Below, one piece after another: positions 25,923-35,221 of a stretch of DNA of 53,238 bases. The position numbers were made by a program, and so were the translations under genes. The DNA is from an uncultured Lentisphaeria bacterium (GTDB lineage Bacteria > Verrucomicrobiota > Lentisphaeria > Victivallales > Victivallaceae), in NCBI GenBank assembly GCA_903831825.1, contig CAIKZE010000287.1, positions 1 through 53,238 on the forward strand, in the 5' to 3' direction. Numbering within the stretch: position 1 is the first letter of the stretch; each line of letters opens with the position of its first letter. The notes under the pieces were generated by a model. The model did not search any database and was not told the origin of the DNA. It saw nothing but the letters and a program-made list of their open reading frames with translations.

Positions 25923-27893
25923 ATGAATAAGCATATCCTGAAAACAGCGGCGACAGTTCTGAGCATTATGTTCTCCGTCTCGCTTATGGCTCAACTAACA
26001 TTAAAAGAGGAACCGGTCAACGGACATGTGCTGTACCGCCTGGAGAATGCGCGATTGTCCCTGCTGATTGATCCGAATGCCGGCGGCACGATAGTTTCCT
26101 GCAAGGACCGTCTGGGCGGCAATGTCGAACTGGTTCCCGATAAAGAGCCGCGCGGCATAGCCATCGACCATTTTCAGTCCCAGCCTTTCCCGGGTGAAAT
26201 GTATAGTGCAGCCTACAAAGTGGGAGAGGTTAAAGCCGGAGCGGACCAGGCTTCCATAACCCTGCAATACCATGTGAATGGAATATGGCGTGGCGGCAGT
26301 GATGAAAAACTCAAGGACCTGCTGCTGGAAAAAACTTATTCTCTCAGCAAGGATTGCCCGGCGCTGAAGTGCAAAGTGCGCATAACCGCGCCGCAAAACA
26401 GTTCCACGCTTTTCGCCTACTGGCAGCAGAGCATATTTTATGCCGGCGGCAGCTATGACCGTACTACCACCCGTTCTTTCCGCCCGTCAGCCCGCGGGGT
26501 CCGCGCGAAAACTGCGGAGAACAATGGTCATACTGGCACGGAACCTTTTATCCGCGATTTTACCGCCGGCTGGATGGCCCTGATTGACACAAAAGCGAAA
26601 ACCGGCATGACGATTCTCTCCAGTTACGATGACCTTGATGTGTTGTATAGCGCCGGTGGTAATCATACTATGGAATCCATGTACCGGCAGGTCTTTCTGC
26701 CAGCCGGAAAATCTATGGAATATGTCTCCTGGTTTATTCCGGTGGCCGGCCTGGACAATGTGGTCAGCGTCACTCCCGATTATATCGCCGGCTATACTTT
26801 GAAAGGCAACGGCAAAACCGGCGGCGAAATTGCATTTACAGCGATTCGTTCAATCAATGAACCGGCTGCACTGAATTTCAAGGTAAAAATGTTCAGCGCG
26901 CTGGCTCCGGAAGCTACTAAGGAGATTGGTCAGCTTGAGCTTCCAACGTTAGGAACGGAGCCTTTGACCAAAAATATTGCTTTCCCGCCTGTCGGCTCAG
27001 ATCCTCTGGTCATGCAGGTGCAGGTTAATGCCGGCGGCAAAAGGTACGATTTTGAAGATTATTGCAACGGGACATATCAGTGGGGGGAAAACATTCAAAC
27101 TGATATGATTTCACCTGTTTACCAGGGAAAACGTCCCGCGCAGAAAATCAATTTATCCAAACCGGAAAAGCTCCAATTGCATAATGTATATGGCGACCAG
27201 ATTTGGTATGTCGAAGGCTTGATGGATGATTACTATCAGCTTTCAAAAGCAGTTGATGCCGCTTATGGTTCGCAGACCAGTTGCGACCGCAATTTTATGA
27301 GTTACGGCGTTACCTGGCGCAGCCGCCTCGACGGATTCCCCTGGGATTATGATAAACTGCTCAGTTACGATTTAATTATTATGGGCGGCGCGAAGCGGGA
27401 GGCGCTGGGCGGCACGGCCATGGAAATGCTGAAAGATTATTTGCAGGCTGGCGGCAGCATGCTGGTGCTGGGCGGTCCAATGGCTTACGGCAACTCGCGA
27501 CTGGACGGTACTCAGCTTGCCGATTGTCTGCCGGTGACTTTCGGAAATCAGCCTTTCGATCTTGAATGTCTTAACAACGCTGAAATCAAAGTGGCCGCGC
27601 AAGCGCCGTTTCTTGAACATCTGGATTGGAAGGCCGCGCCGCGAGTCAAATATCTTCATAAAGTTGAAGTGAAACCCTGGGGCAGAGTAATCCTTCAGGT
27701 TGACGGCAAACCGTTTCTGGTGGTCGGGGAAAAAGGCAAACAGCGCATTGCCTGCATTTTAGGAGCGCCCATGGGAAGTATGGAACAGGGGCAGTTGCCG
27801 TTCTGGCAATGGAATGACTGGACTTTTCTCATGCAGCAGCTCTGCTGGTGGCTGATGAAAAAAGATTACCGGTTTGAGCAGAAAAAGCAGTAA
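25923..27893 (+). CDS. Exported protein with beta-sandwich and amidotransferase-like C-terminal module
   Basis: 656 residues. A signal peptide is cleaved near SLMA-Q. Residues about 25-290 resemble a galactose-mutarotase-like beta-sandwich (YRLENARLSLLIDPNAGGTI; WFIPVAGLD). Residues about 400-650 resemble a class I glutamine-amidotransferase/ThuA-like domain: LIIMGGAKREALGG, LKDYLQAGGSMLVLGGPMAYGN and IACILGAPMGSMEQGQLPFWQW. That end is clearly homologous to the end of the next gene product. No catalytic Cys-His-Glu set is evident, so it may bind rather than hydrolyse. It follows the secreted hydrolase by 15 bases and should act in the same extracytoplasmic step. Confidence 0.6.
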   Translation: MNKHILKTAATVLSIMFSVSLMAQLTLKEEPVNGHVLYRLENARLSLLIDPNAGGTIVSCKDRLGGNVELVPDKEPRGIAIDHFQSQPFPGEMYSAAYKVGEVKAGADQASITLQYHVNGIWRGGSDEKLKDLLLEKTYSLSKDCPALKCKVRITAPQNSSTLFAYWQQSIFYAGGSYDRTTTRSFRPSARGVRAKTAENNGHTGTEPFIRDFTAGWMALIDTKAKTGMTILSSYDDLDVLYSAGGNHTMESMYRQVFLPAGKSMEYVSWFIPVAGLDNVVSVTPDYIAGYTLKGNGKTGGEIAFTAIRSINEPAALNFKVKMFSALAPEATKEIGQLELPTLGTEPLTKNIAFPPVGSDPLVMQVQVNAGGKRYDFEDYCNGTYQWGENIQTDMISPVYQGKRPAQKINLSKPEKLQLHNVYGDQIWYVEGLMDDYYQLSKAVDAAYGSQTSCDRNFMSYGVTWRSRLDGFPWDYDKLLSYDLIIMGGAKREALGGTAMEMLKDYLQAGGSMLVLGGPMAYGNSRLDGTQLADCLPVTFGNQPFDLECLNNAEIKVAAQAPFLEHLDWKAAPRVKYLHKVEVKPWGRVILQVDGKPFLVVGEKGKQRIACILGAPMGSMEQGQLPFWQWNDWTFLMQQLCWWLMKKDYRFEQKKQ

Positions 27894-27905
27894 GGATAAA
27901 GCATC

Positions 27906-29831
27906 ATGAGTAAAAAAATTATACGGTGGCGGCAGGGTTGGCTGCTGGTTGCTTTTGCCGGGACTATTGCAACCTGTGCCGCCGAAACGCCGATTCAATT
28001 TCTTGGACCGAACATAGTGCCTAATCCCGGTTTCGAAACAGCCGGCGAAGCAAAATCCTACGCGCCCTGGACTGTAACCGGTTTGAGTAAAGGCGCTGAA
28101 GCGAATATTGACACGAGCGTTGCCCTGGAAGGAAAATGCTCCATGCGCCTGGCTGCGCTTGAATCCGGCGCCCAGCTTGTTTTACAATCCCCCTCTATCC
28201 CCGTTAAAGGCGGTCAAATATATCTTTTTTCAATAGCGTTCCGGCAGGAGGGATTTACCATACATCAGAAAGGCCCCCCTTATTGCGGAGTGTCCAGTTT
28301 CCCGCAAGTCTGCTGGTTGGACGCCCAAAGTCGCGTAATCGGTTCGGGCAGTATAGGGCAGTTCCCTTACAGTTCCTGGCCCTGGGATATGCGGGATGCC
28401 TTCGAGACCGCTCCGGCGATGGCGCGGTTTGTTCAAATTAAGGTGTCTATCAGCAACGACAGCGAGAAACATTCCGGCAAGACGATTCCGTCAACATTAT
28501 GGGTTGACGCAATTCAATTGCGCGCATATTCGCCGCCGCCGACACCAGCGTGGGCTCTGGGCAAAGCCGAACTTATCGTTGACGGCGACGCCTCCAGTTC
28601 TCCGGTGCTTACCTGGTTTGCGAATGATACCCAGATATGGCACAGTCTCGGCGGGAAATGGTCTCGCTCCGTCCGCGATGACCAGGCCGAACACGGCACC
28701 GCCCTTGAAGCGCCGCCCGACGTGGGTCCCGGAATGATGGGACATGGCCGCTACAATCCCAGCCTGCCGGCCGGCCCGGGCGTTTACCGGCTGCAAGTGC
28801 GCGCCAAATTGCCGCCCAATGGCGGTAATGCCGGTTCTGTGGATGTTACTTCCCAACGCTGCGGCACCCGTTTGAAGCTGGATATCTCGGGAAATGACAG
28901 AAATTCCGGCTATCGGACCTGGGAAGGAGATTTTATCTTGCGCGACAGCGGCTGGTGGTGTGTCCGCATGCATACGCTGGGCAAAAGTTCATGGCGGATC
29001 GATTCCGTTAAAATTATTCCGGTCTTTCCGTTTTCAGACCGGCAGTTGATGAGCATTTATCCCGCCACCGTCGAGGAGCTTCCCGCCGATCTGCTTCCGG
29101 CGAGTTATCAGCCGGTGTTCGGCGGTCCGCTTCAGCCCAGTCGAACCTGGCTGGTCGGCGGTTTGGGCAGTGACTGGTTTCAGTTGACCCGTACTTTCAA
29201 ACTATTGCATCGCGACAATGAAACAGAGGTAACATGGGTTGACAAGAAAAGTCCTACAGCCGTCATCAACGGGTTGCCGGAGGATATGTCCACGCTGCTC
29301 TTCCGCAATAACCTCATCTGCCTTTGCAATGTGCCGATGAATGTCATGCCTTTGACATTAAAATCCGCAATCCGCGAATATGTCCGCCGTGGCGGCGGAC
29401 TGCTTGTCCTGGGCGGACATCAGGGCTATGAGCGCGGTTGCTGGCAGGGTTCGTTCCTCGAAGAGATCATGCCGGTGGAAGTGGCGGCAACCGCGCCGGA
29501 TGGCTTGATTGATCTCGGCAGCGGACTCCAGATAAGTCCGGGGACAATACCCCCCGATTGCCTGGCGGCAATCCCGCTAAAGGATCTGCCCTATGTGCGT
29601 TATCTGCATAAAGTCAAGCTGAAACCGGGCGCGCAGGTACTGATGAAAGCCGGAGAATATCCGTTCATCGTCGGCTGGCATTCGGGCAAAGGCCGGGTGG
29701 TGTGTGTGCTCGGGCGCGCCGAAGGAACAATGCCCAAAGAACATTTACCCTTCTGGCAATGGCAGTACTGGCCGCTGCTGCTGCGCGATGCGGGATGGTG
29801 GGCGGTAGGATATTCCGCGACTGGAAAATAA
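27906..29831 (+). CDS. Exported protein with CBM-like N-terminus and amidotransferase-like C-terminal module
   Basis: 641 residues. A signal peptide (about 1-25, ending near CAA-E) is followed by a carbohydrate-binding-like sandwich starting NIVPNPGFETAGEA (about 35-205), typical of CBM4/9-type modules. A second sandwich lies at about 210-370. The C-terminal module (about 380-640) has IREYVRRGGGLLVLGGHQGYERG, VRYLHKVKLKPGAQVL and HLPFWQWQYWPLLL, closely matching the end of the preceding protein. Glycan binding at the cell surface or periplasm is inferred. Twelve bases separate it from the previous gene, with AAGGA upstream. Confidence 0.6.
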   Translation: MSKKIIRWRQGWLLVAFAGTIATCAAETPIQFLGPNIVPNPGFETAGEAKSYAPWTVTGLSKGAEANIDTSVALEGKCSMRLAALESGAQLVLQSPSIPVKGGQIYLFSIAFRQEGFTIHQKGPPYCGVSSFPQVCWLDAQSRVIGSGSIGQFPYSSWPWDMRDAFETAPAMARFVQIKVSISNDSEKHSGKTIPSTLWVDAIQLRAYSPPPTPAWALGKAELIVDGDASSSPVLTWFANDTQIWHSLGGKWSRSVRDDQAEHGTALEAPPDVGPGMMGHGRYNPSLPAGPGVYRLQVRAKLPPNGGNAGSVDVTSQRCGTRLKLDISGNDRNSGYRTWEGDFILRDSGWWCVRMHTLGKSSWRIDSVKIIPVFPFSDRQLMSIYPATVEELPADLLPASYQPVFGGPLQPSRTWLVGGLGSDWFQLTRTFKLLHRDNETEVTWVDKKSPTAVINGLPEDMSTLLFRNNLICLCNVPMNVMPLTLKSAIREYVRRGGGLLVLGGHQGYERGCWQGSFLEEIMPVEVAATAPDGLIDLGSGLQISPGTIPPDCLAAIPLKDLPYVRYLHKVKLKPGAQVLMKAGEYPFIVGWHSGKGRVVCVLGRAEGTMPKEHLPFWQWQYWPLLLRDAGWWAVGYSATGK

Positions 29832-29883
29832 ATGATTATGTTAAATTATTCTGGAGATGACGATTTTTAAAGAGGAAACAACG

Positions 29884-31068
29884 ATGCGAGCGATAAAGTT
29901 ACAGGATCCGGCTTGGGTGGAACGCGCTAAAAAGAACTTGCGGGCATTATATGAAAAACAACCGCTGGAACGGATGCCGTTTGAATTTATTGCCTTTACC
30001 AACATTGTCGGCAAACTGGAAATGGATAAGAAGACGGCAACATCATTCACGACTTCCATCGACGACTATAAACGCGGCTATTATGATTATGAGCTGGCAT
30101 TGCAAAACCAGCTCCGGGCTTATGAGGCGCGGGCTGCTTCCGAATTTCAAGACGATTCGGTGTTGGGGATCACCGCCCTGAGCGGCGCCCAGGGCTGGTT
30201 CGTTGAATTCTTCGGCGGACAGAACGAGTGGTTTCCCAACCGCCCGCCGTTTCCGCATCCCATGATTAACGATATTTCGCAACTCGACTCGTTAAAGCCG
30301 GATATTGGCAAAGGGGAATTATTCCGGGTTGGCCTGGAGCAGATGCGGTACTTCGCCAAAGAGGTCGGCGATAAAATTCCGGTGCATACGCTGGACATCC
30401 AAAGTCCGATTGATTTTGCCTCGATGCTGGTGGATTACACCAATCTGGTTTACATGATGATTGATTACCCTGAAAAAGTTCACCAATTCCTGCAAATGGT
30501 TACCGATACGCTGATTACCGCTTTGCATCTGATGAAAAAAGAAATGGTGTCCGACTGGCCGCTTTCCCAGTTTCCATGGTGGATCCCCGGAGGCGTTTTT
30601 ATGGCGGATGACCTGATGGCCGTCCTCAGCCCGGATCTTTACGCCGAGTTCGGCGTTCCGTATAATGAAATTATTGCGGAGGAATTCGGCGGCATATCGC
30701 TGCACAGTTGCGGGAACATTAAACACAATCTGGAGAACGCGGCAGCGACCAAAGGAATTATTGCCCTGAATACCCACGAAACGCTGGAAACCGCGGCGGC
30801 AGTTTTGAAAGACCGGGCCGCAATCATCACCGGCGGCGTTCGCGAGGTGATGGCCCCGAACTATCCCCGTAATATCCGTGACACCCTGGGTACCGGCAAA
30901 GAAGTGCAGGACTTTTGGTGGCGCGACTTTGAATGCCTGCCGGAAATACATGGACAGCGCTTTCTTTATCAGTGCAGCGCGCTGTGCAAGGATCGTCGTC
31001 CTGAAGAGGCCTATGCCGAAATGCTTGAATTCAGCAAAAGACTTGTTAACAGCGGCAGCGGCAATTGA
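29884..31068 (+). CDS. URO-D-family protein A (MtaA/CmuA-like, HxC motif present)
   Basis: Start set at ATG 29884, preceded by AGAGGA; 394 residues. The URO-D barrel is recognisable from FGGQNEWFPNRPPFP, DIQSPIDFASML, WWIPGGVFMADDLMAVLSPDLYAEFGVPY and HSCGNIKHNLENA. His274-Ser-Cys276 plus Cys364/Cys368 near the C-terminus fit the H-x-C...C zinc ligands of cobamide-dependent methyltransferases. The HemE N-terminal RQAGR signature is missing, so it is not haem-pathway uroporphyrinogen decarboxylase. Methyl transfer from a substrate or corrinoid is a fair hypothesis, but no corrinoid protein is encoded nearby. Confidence 0.75.
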   Translation: MRAIKLQDPAWVERAKKNLRALYEKQPLERMPFEFIAFTNIVGKLEMDKKTATSFTTSIDDYKRGYYDYELALQNQLRAYEARAASEFQDDSVLGITALSGAQGWFVEFFGGQNEWFPNRPPFPHPMINDISQLDSLKPDIGKGELFRVGLEQMRYFAKEVGDKIPVHTLDIQSPIDFASMLVDYTNLVYMMIDYPEKVHQFLQMVTDTLITALHLMKKEMVSDWPLSQFPWWIPGGVFMADDLMAVLSPDLYAEFGVPYNEIIAEEFGGISLHSCGNIKHNLENAAATKGIIALNTHETLETAAAVLKDRAAIITGGVREVMAPNYPRNIRDTLGTGKEVQDFWWRDFECLPEIHGQRFLYQCSALCKDRRPEEAYAEMLEFSKRLVNSGSGN

Positions 31069-31112
31069 CCGTTTAAAACAACACTAGTATATTAAGTTAT
31101 GAGGAAATAAAA

Positions 31113-32114
31113 ATGACTTCACGAGAAAAAGTATTGGCGGCGATTGAACACAGAAATTCAGGGCGGGTTCCTTTTACCGTCGCGCCGTGTGCGTCCCTGG
31201 CAGTGCATGGGCAGAAACTGCTTGATTTGCTTTGCCGTTATCCCAATGATTTTTTTGACGCGCGGGAATTGAAAATCCCCAAAATGGAAGATTTGCGGAA
31301 AAGACAGGATTTCACTGATAAGTGGGGCTGCATCTGGCACGCCGAGAATGTTTTATTTGCCGGAGTGATCTCGGAACATCCGCTGGCTGATTGGAATAGT
31401 TTTGCTTCCTACAAGATACCGGAAGTTCCCAAAGTCACTCCGGAACAAATCGAGACCGCTAAAAAGACCGGGGAACAATATCCGATATGGGCCGGCATTG
31501 AGCAGTTCTTTCAAGTCATGCAGAATGTACGCGGAACCGAAGACCTGTTCATGGACTTTTATATTCAGCCTGAAGAGATTCAGAAACTGATTGACCGGAT
31601 GCTGAATGAATATCATTTGCCGGCGCTTGAGGAGCAGCTCAAATTGAAGCCGGATATCGTCGGCTTTGGCGATGACTGGGGTACGCAGACGCAGCTTCTG
31701 ATAAATCCTATCCTGTGGCGGCAGTTCTTCAAGCCGGTTTATAAGAAGCTGGTTGACGTTTGCCATCAGGGCGGCGCTAAAATGTTTTTTCACACGTGTG
31801 GTTATACCATGGAAATAGAGGAAGAACTGATCTCCGTCGGCATGGATATCGTAAATCCGCAGACGGCAATTATGGATGTCAGCAAATACGGCGATATAGC
31901 ACGCAACCGGATAACGGTGATGCCGGACTTGAACCGGCAGGGTCTCCTGCTTAACGGGACTCCGGCAGAGGTGGAAAAACATATTATTGAAATGTATGAC
32001 AAATTGGGAACGCCGTCCGGCGGCCTGCTTGGATATTGCCCGATCGAACCGCAATATCCCCTGGAAAATGTTGAGAGCATCTTGAAAACGATTTCATCTT
32101 ATGAAAAACGTTAA
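31113..32114 (+). CDS. URO-D-family protein B (MtaA/CmuA-like, canonical HxC...C)
   Basis: 333 residues. It has FGDDWGTQTQLLINPILWRQFFKPVYK, then FFHTCGYTMEI (His227-Thr-Cys229), VNPQTAIMDV and GGLLGYCPIEPQYPLENV (Cys309). This is the standard zinc-ligand layout H-x-C...C of MtaA/MtbA/CmuA methyltransferases, and the best match among the five paralogues in the window. A Zn-thiolate methyl transfer involving a corrinoid is the family expectation; substrate unknown. AGGA precedes the ATG; 9 bases separate it from the next URO-D gene. Confidence 0.8.
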   Translation: MTSREKVLAAIEHRNSGRVPFTVAPCASLAVHGQKLLDLLCRYPNDFFDARELKIPKMEDLRKRQDFTDKWGCIWHAENVLFAGVISEHPLADWNSFASYKIPEVPKVTPEQIETAKKTGEQYPIWAGIEQFFQVMQNVRGTEDLFMDFYIQPEEIQKLIDRMLNEYHLPALEEQLKLKPDIVGFGDDWGTQTQLLINPILWRQFFKPVYKKLVDVCHQGGAKMFFHTCGYTMEIEEELISVGMDIVNPQTAIMDVSKYGDIARNRITVMPDLNRQGLLLNGTPAEVEKHIIEMYDKLGTPSGGLLGYCPIEPQYPLENVESILKTISSYEKR

Positions 32115-32123
32115 AGGATATAA

Positions 32124-33116
32124 ATGAATAATCACGAACTATTACCCAGGGAACGTTTTATCCGGGCTTTGGAATGCAAGCCGTTGACCGGGCTGGTGCC
32201 GCACTTTGAGCTGGTCTTTTTTTTGACGATGGAAGCTTTCGGCAGAGTGCATCCGAGTCATCGCAGTTACCACCAATGGGACCAGATGTCGGAACGTGAA
32301 CGGCAATTGCATCGGCGGGATCTCGCGGACTTGCACATAAAAACGGCCGAACATTTCGGTCATAGCGCGATCTTTGTCCATCACCGCAACACGCATGATG
32401 TGGAAGAGGTGATGCGGTTGATTGACACAATCCGTGAAATGAGCGGTGACAAATATTTTCTATTGATGCACGGGGATGCAACTTATTCCGTTCCCGGCGG
32501 TGATGACCTGTTGAATTTCACCTACCGGCTGGCCGATGAGCCGGAGAAGCTAAAGGCTGATGCTCAGCGGATGATTGACGCCGCCGTCAAAAGGGCGGAG
32601 TTTTTTGCAAAGCACGGCGGACTTGACGGTTTCGGGCTTTGCAGCGACTACTGTATGAACGATAATCCGTTTCTTTCCCCGGTCCAGTTCTCCGAATTTG
32701 TGGCCCCTTACCTGGCCAAGCTGATAAAAGCCTACCGGGATATGGGATTTTACGTCATAAAGCATACTGACGGCAATATCATGCCGATTATTGACCAACT
32801 GGTGCAGTGCAATCCTCACGCGCTGCATTCGCTAGACCCGCAAGGCGGAGTGGATATTGCGGAAGTAAAAAGACTGTACGGCAAACAGGTTTGTCTGATC
32901 GGCAATGTCAACTGCGGTTTGATGGACACCGGAACTGATGAAGAAGTGATCGCATCGGCGCGTTATGCGCTGGAAAACGGCATGCCCGGCGGCGGCTACA
33001 TCTTCTCCACCAGCAATTGCGTTTACACCGGTATGCGGCTGGAACGTTATGAATTGATTCTAAAAGTATGGCGTGAATTGGGAAATTATTCAACAATTTT
33101 ACAAGATCAACGCTGA
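32124..33116 (+). CDS. URO-D-family protein C (HxC motif degenerate)
   Basis: 330 residues. The fold is identified by LCSDYCMNDNPFLSPVQFSEFVAPYLAKL, YVIKHTDGNIMPIIDQLV, HSLDPQGGVDI and LIGNVNCGLM. The motif position reads His214-Thr-Asp216, so the zinc-ligand Cys is replaced by Asp. It may be a decarboxylase-like or otherwise different enzyme using the same barrel, or a partner subunit. Similar HxDGN sequences are common in URO-D proteins of carbohydrate loci. AAAGGA precedes the ATG; it belongs to a tight run with proteins A and B. Confidence 0.75.
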   Translation: MNNHELLPRERFIRALECKPLTGLVPHFELVFFLTMEAFGRVHPSHRSYHQWDQMSERERQLHRRDLADLHIKTAEHFGHSAIFVHHRNTHDVEEVMRLIDTIREMSGDKYFLLMHGDATYSVPGGDDLLNFTYRLADEPEKLKADAQRMIDAAVKRAEFFAKHGGLDGFGLCSDYCMNDNPFLSPVQFSEFVAPYLAKLIKAYRDMGFYVIKHTDGNIMPIIDQLVQCNPHALHSLDPQGGVDIAEVKRLYGKQVCLIGNVNCGLMDTGTDEEVIASARYALENGMPGGGYIFSTSNCVYTGMRLERYELILKVWRELGNYSTILQDQR

Positions 33117-33148
33117 AATAAATGTCATTAATAAAGGAGTTGAAGACT

Positions 33149-34159
33149 ATGAACATCGGAATTTTAGGAACAGGCGGTATCGCAGCAGCGCATGCGCTTG
33201 GGATTAACTGTCTGGAAGACACAATTGCGCGGCTGTACGCCTGTTGTGATATCGACCAGGCCAAAGTGGAAAAATTTTGTCAAACTTACGGCGGCCGTCC
33301 TTTTTCTGATCTGGACGCAATGCTGGCCGATCCGGCGCTGGATGCCGTGATCGTCTGTCTGCCCCACGGGCTTCATGCCCAGATGGGAATTAAAGTGATG
33401 AAAGCCGGAAAGCACGTACTGGTTGAAAAACCGATGGCCCCGAACGTCGCGGAATGCAAAAAACTCATTCAGGCATCGGCGGAAACAGGCAAAAAGCTTC
33501 AAATCGGACACGAATATTTCCTCTATCCGACGGTACAGGAAGCCGCGAAGGTCATCCAGTCCGGCGAACTTGGCAAACCTCTGATGGTCAGAGCGGAACT
33601 TTCTTCCTATATCTACAACAAACTCGGTACCTGGTGGATGGATTTTGAGCAGTCCAAGGGCGGCCCGGCCATCAACATGGGAGTGCATTTGATTGATATT
33701 ACCGGATTCCTGCTCAATAAGAATCCGAAGCGCGTCCGCGGCTTTTCCCGCCAGCTTCATCCTCAGGCGGTTAAAGGCATTGAAGATTATTTCGTTATGG
33801 AATTGGATTTCGGCGATGGGATGTTCAGTGACAATCGCATCTATTCTTTTGAGAAAAAAATCGATGTAATAAGACCGGCAGTCACCGTTTTCTGCGAAGA
33901 AGGGTCTTTGTCGGTATGGTCTAACGAATTAGTGATACAAAAGGGAAGCGACGCTTTGGAAACGCGGCTCAAAGGAGACGGCTCAAAGGCTTACCTGGTG
34001 TTTGCCGAACAGATCAAACAATTCAAAGATTTTGTGGAAAAAGGAGTGACGCCAAGAGCGACGGGACGATTTGGCATGGAAGCGGTGGCCTGCATCGAGG
34101 CTGCCATGAATGGCGATAACGGCACATGGAAAACAATCAAAGAAATTTGCGGAGAATAA
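33149..34159 (+). CDS. Gfo/Idh/MocA-family oxidoreductase
   Basis: Start set at ATG 33149, preceded by AAGGAG; 336 residues beginning MNIGILGTGGIAAAHA, a Rossmann GxGGxA dinucleotide site. LVEKPMAPNVAECKKL carries the family EKP motif, and GGPAINMGVHLIDITGFLL carries the GGGxxxDxGxH-like substrate loop. The enzyme should oxidise or reduce a sugar or inositol hydroxyl with NAD(P) in the cytoplasm. It is followed after two bases by a sugar isomerase/epimerase-like gene, a common pairing in sugar catabolism. Confidence 0.88.
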   Translation: MNIGILGTGGIAAAHALGINCLEDTIARLYACCDIDQAKVEKFCQTYGGRPFSDLDAMLADPALDAVIVCLPHGLHAQMGIKVMKAGKHVLVEKPMAPNVAECKKLIQASAETGKKLQIGHEYFLYPTVQEAAKVIQSGELGKPLMVRAELSSYIYNKLGTWWMDFEQSKGGPAINMGVHLIDITGFLLNKNPKRVRGFSRQLHPQAVKGIEDYFVMELDFGDGMFSDNRIYSFEKKIDVIRPAVTVFCEEGSLSVWSNELVIQKGSDALETRLKGDGSKAYLVFAEQIKQFKDFVEKGVTPRATGRFGMEAVACIEAAMNGDNGTWKTIKEICGE

Positions 34160-34161
34160 AC

Positions 34162-35025
34162 ATGAATCAGATCTATTTGCATCGCAGTTACACCACCACG
34201 CCCGAAGAACTTTTCCGGAAGGCCTGGGAATATGGCTTTCAGGGAATTGAAACCAATGCCCCCGGCTTGAATCCGGCCGACGATATCAGTCAGGGAGCGG
34301 ATGAACTTGCACGGTTAAAAGAAGATTGGTTTGTGCAGGGAATCGTTCTTCATTTTCCCATGAATTTAATCACTGACGATAAATGGCCGGACCGCAACGC
34401 AACGTTCGACCGGATGGGAAAAGCATTTCAGACGGCCTCGAAAAAATTGGACGTAAAAGTTTTCAACACAATGGCTGCCGGAACATTGATTCCTCCTGGA
34501 AACGCTTATACGAATTATGCTAAAAACGGTTCGGCGGCAGCTAATGAAACTCATTGGGAACGCGCCGTGGAAATGCTGAAAACCGCCTGCGATCTGGCGG
34601 CGGAATACCATATTACGCTGGCAATAGAAACACACGGATGTCTGATCCACGACCTGCCGGAGCCAACCATGAAACTGTTGAACCTGGTGGCAAAGCCCAA
34701 CCTTAAGATCAACCTGGATTTGCCTAACATGGTACTGTCACGGGATAACCTGATTCCGCTTGCTGAACTTGAACCCTTGCTGCCTTTGACGGGCCATGTT
34801 CATTTGAAAAACCTGCGGATGGTGATCGGCGGCGGTTATCTCCTGGAAGGCGTCGGCGGCGGCATTATCGACTATAAGCCGCTGCTCCAGCGTCTCCAGG
34901 CCCTCGGATATAAAGGGAAGTATTCTCTGGAATTTCCCGGACGTTACGGCGACATGGACAAAGCCGTAAAAACGGACATCGAGTTTGTCAAAAAGCTCCA
35001 ATTGGACGCTTTCGGCAATTTGTAA
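34162..35025 (+). CDS. Sugar phosphate isomerase/epimerase family protein (xylose isomerase-like barrel)
   Basis: Start set at ATG 34162, seven bases after GGAG, giving 287 residues; the upstream in-frame ATG at 34126 would overlap the previous gene without an RBS. It has YGFQGIETNAPGLNPADD, ITLAIETHGCLIHDLPEP, LKINLDLPNMVLS, GHVHLKNLRM and YSLEFPGRYGD. These Glu, Asp and His positions fit the metal site of AP-endonuclease-2-like TIM barrels. Likely isomerises or epimerises the keto-sugar made by the oxidoreductase before it. It ends the first gene run; a hairpin terminator follows. Confidence 0.85.
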   Translation: MNQIYLHRSYTTTPEELFRKAWEYGFQGIETNAPGLNPADDISQGADELARLKEDWFVQGIVLHFPMNLITDDKWPDRNATFDRMGKAFQTASKKLDVKVFNTMAAGTLIPPGNAYTNYAKNGSAAANETHWERAVEMLKTACDLAAEYHITLAIETHGCLIHDLPEPTMKLLNLVAKPNLKINLDLPNMVLSRDNLIPLAELEPLLPLTGHVHLKNLRMVIGGGYLLEGVGGGIIDYKPLLQRLQALGYKGKYSLEFPGRYGDMDKAVKTDIEFVKKLQLDAFGNL

Positions 35026-35085
35026 GCTGCAAGGATTCACGTTTGAATTATACGCCATGAGGTTTTTAGTTCAAGCAAATATTTA

Positions 35086-35128
35086 AATGAACTGCCCCGT
35101 TGCTCCGCGGCGAGGCAGTTCATTGTTT
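35086..35128 (+). terminator. Terminator between isomerase and symporter genes
   Basis: An 11-bp perfect stem (35086-35096 with 35114-35124) with a 17-base loop is followed by GTTT. The weak T-tract suggests partial read-through to the symporter. No strong promoter was identified in 35129-35221. Confidence 0.6.
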
Positions 35129-35221
35129 AGCTGATATTTTCCTGTATTTTACGGCTTGTTAGAAAAGTTCAATGGAAATAGTTTCAAAATTGCCGGATAA
35201 CGTTTTTGGAGCATATTATAT

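Noticed and set aside
29884-33116. URO-D proteins A-C as haem-pathway uroporphyrinogen decarboxylase (hemE)
   Set aside because: None has the HemE N-terminal RQAGR-type substrate motif, and the neighbourhood is carbohydrate metabolism.
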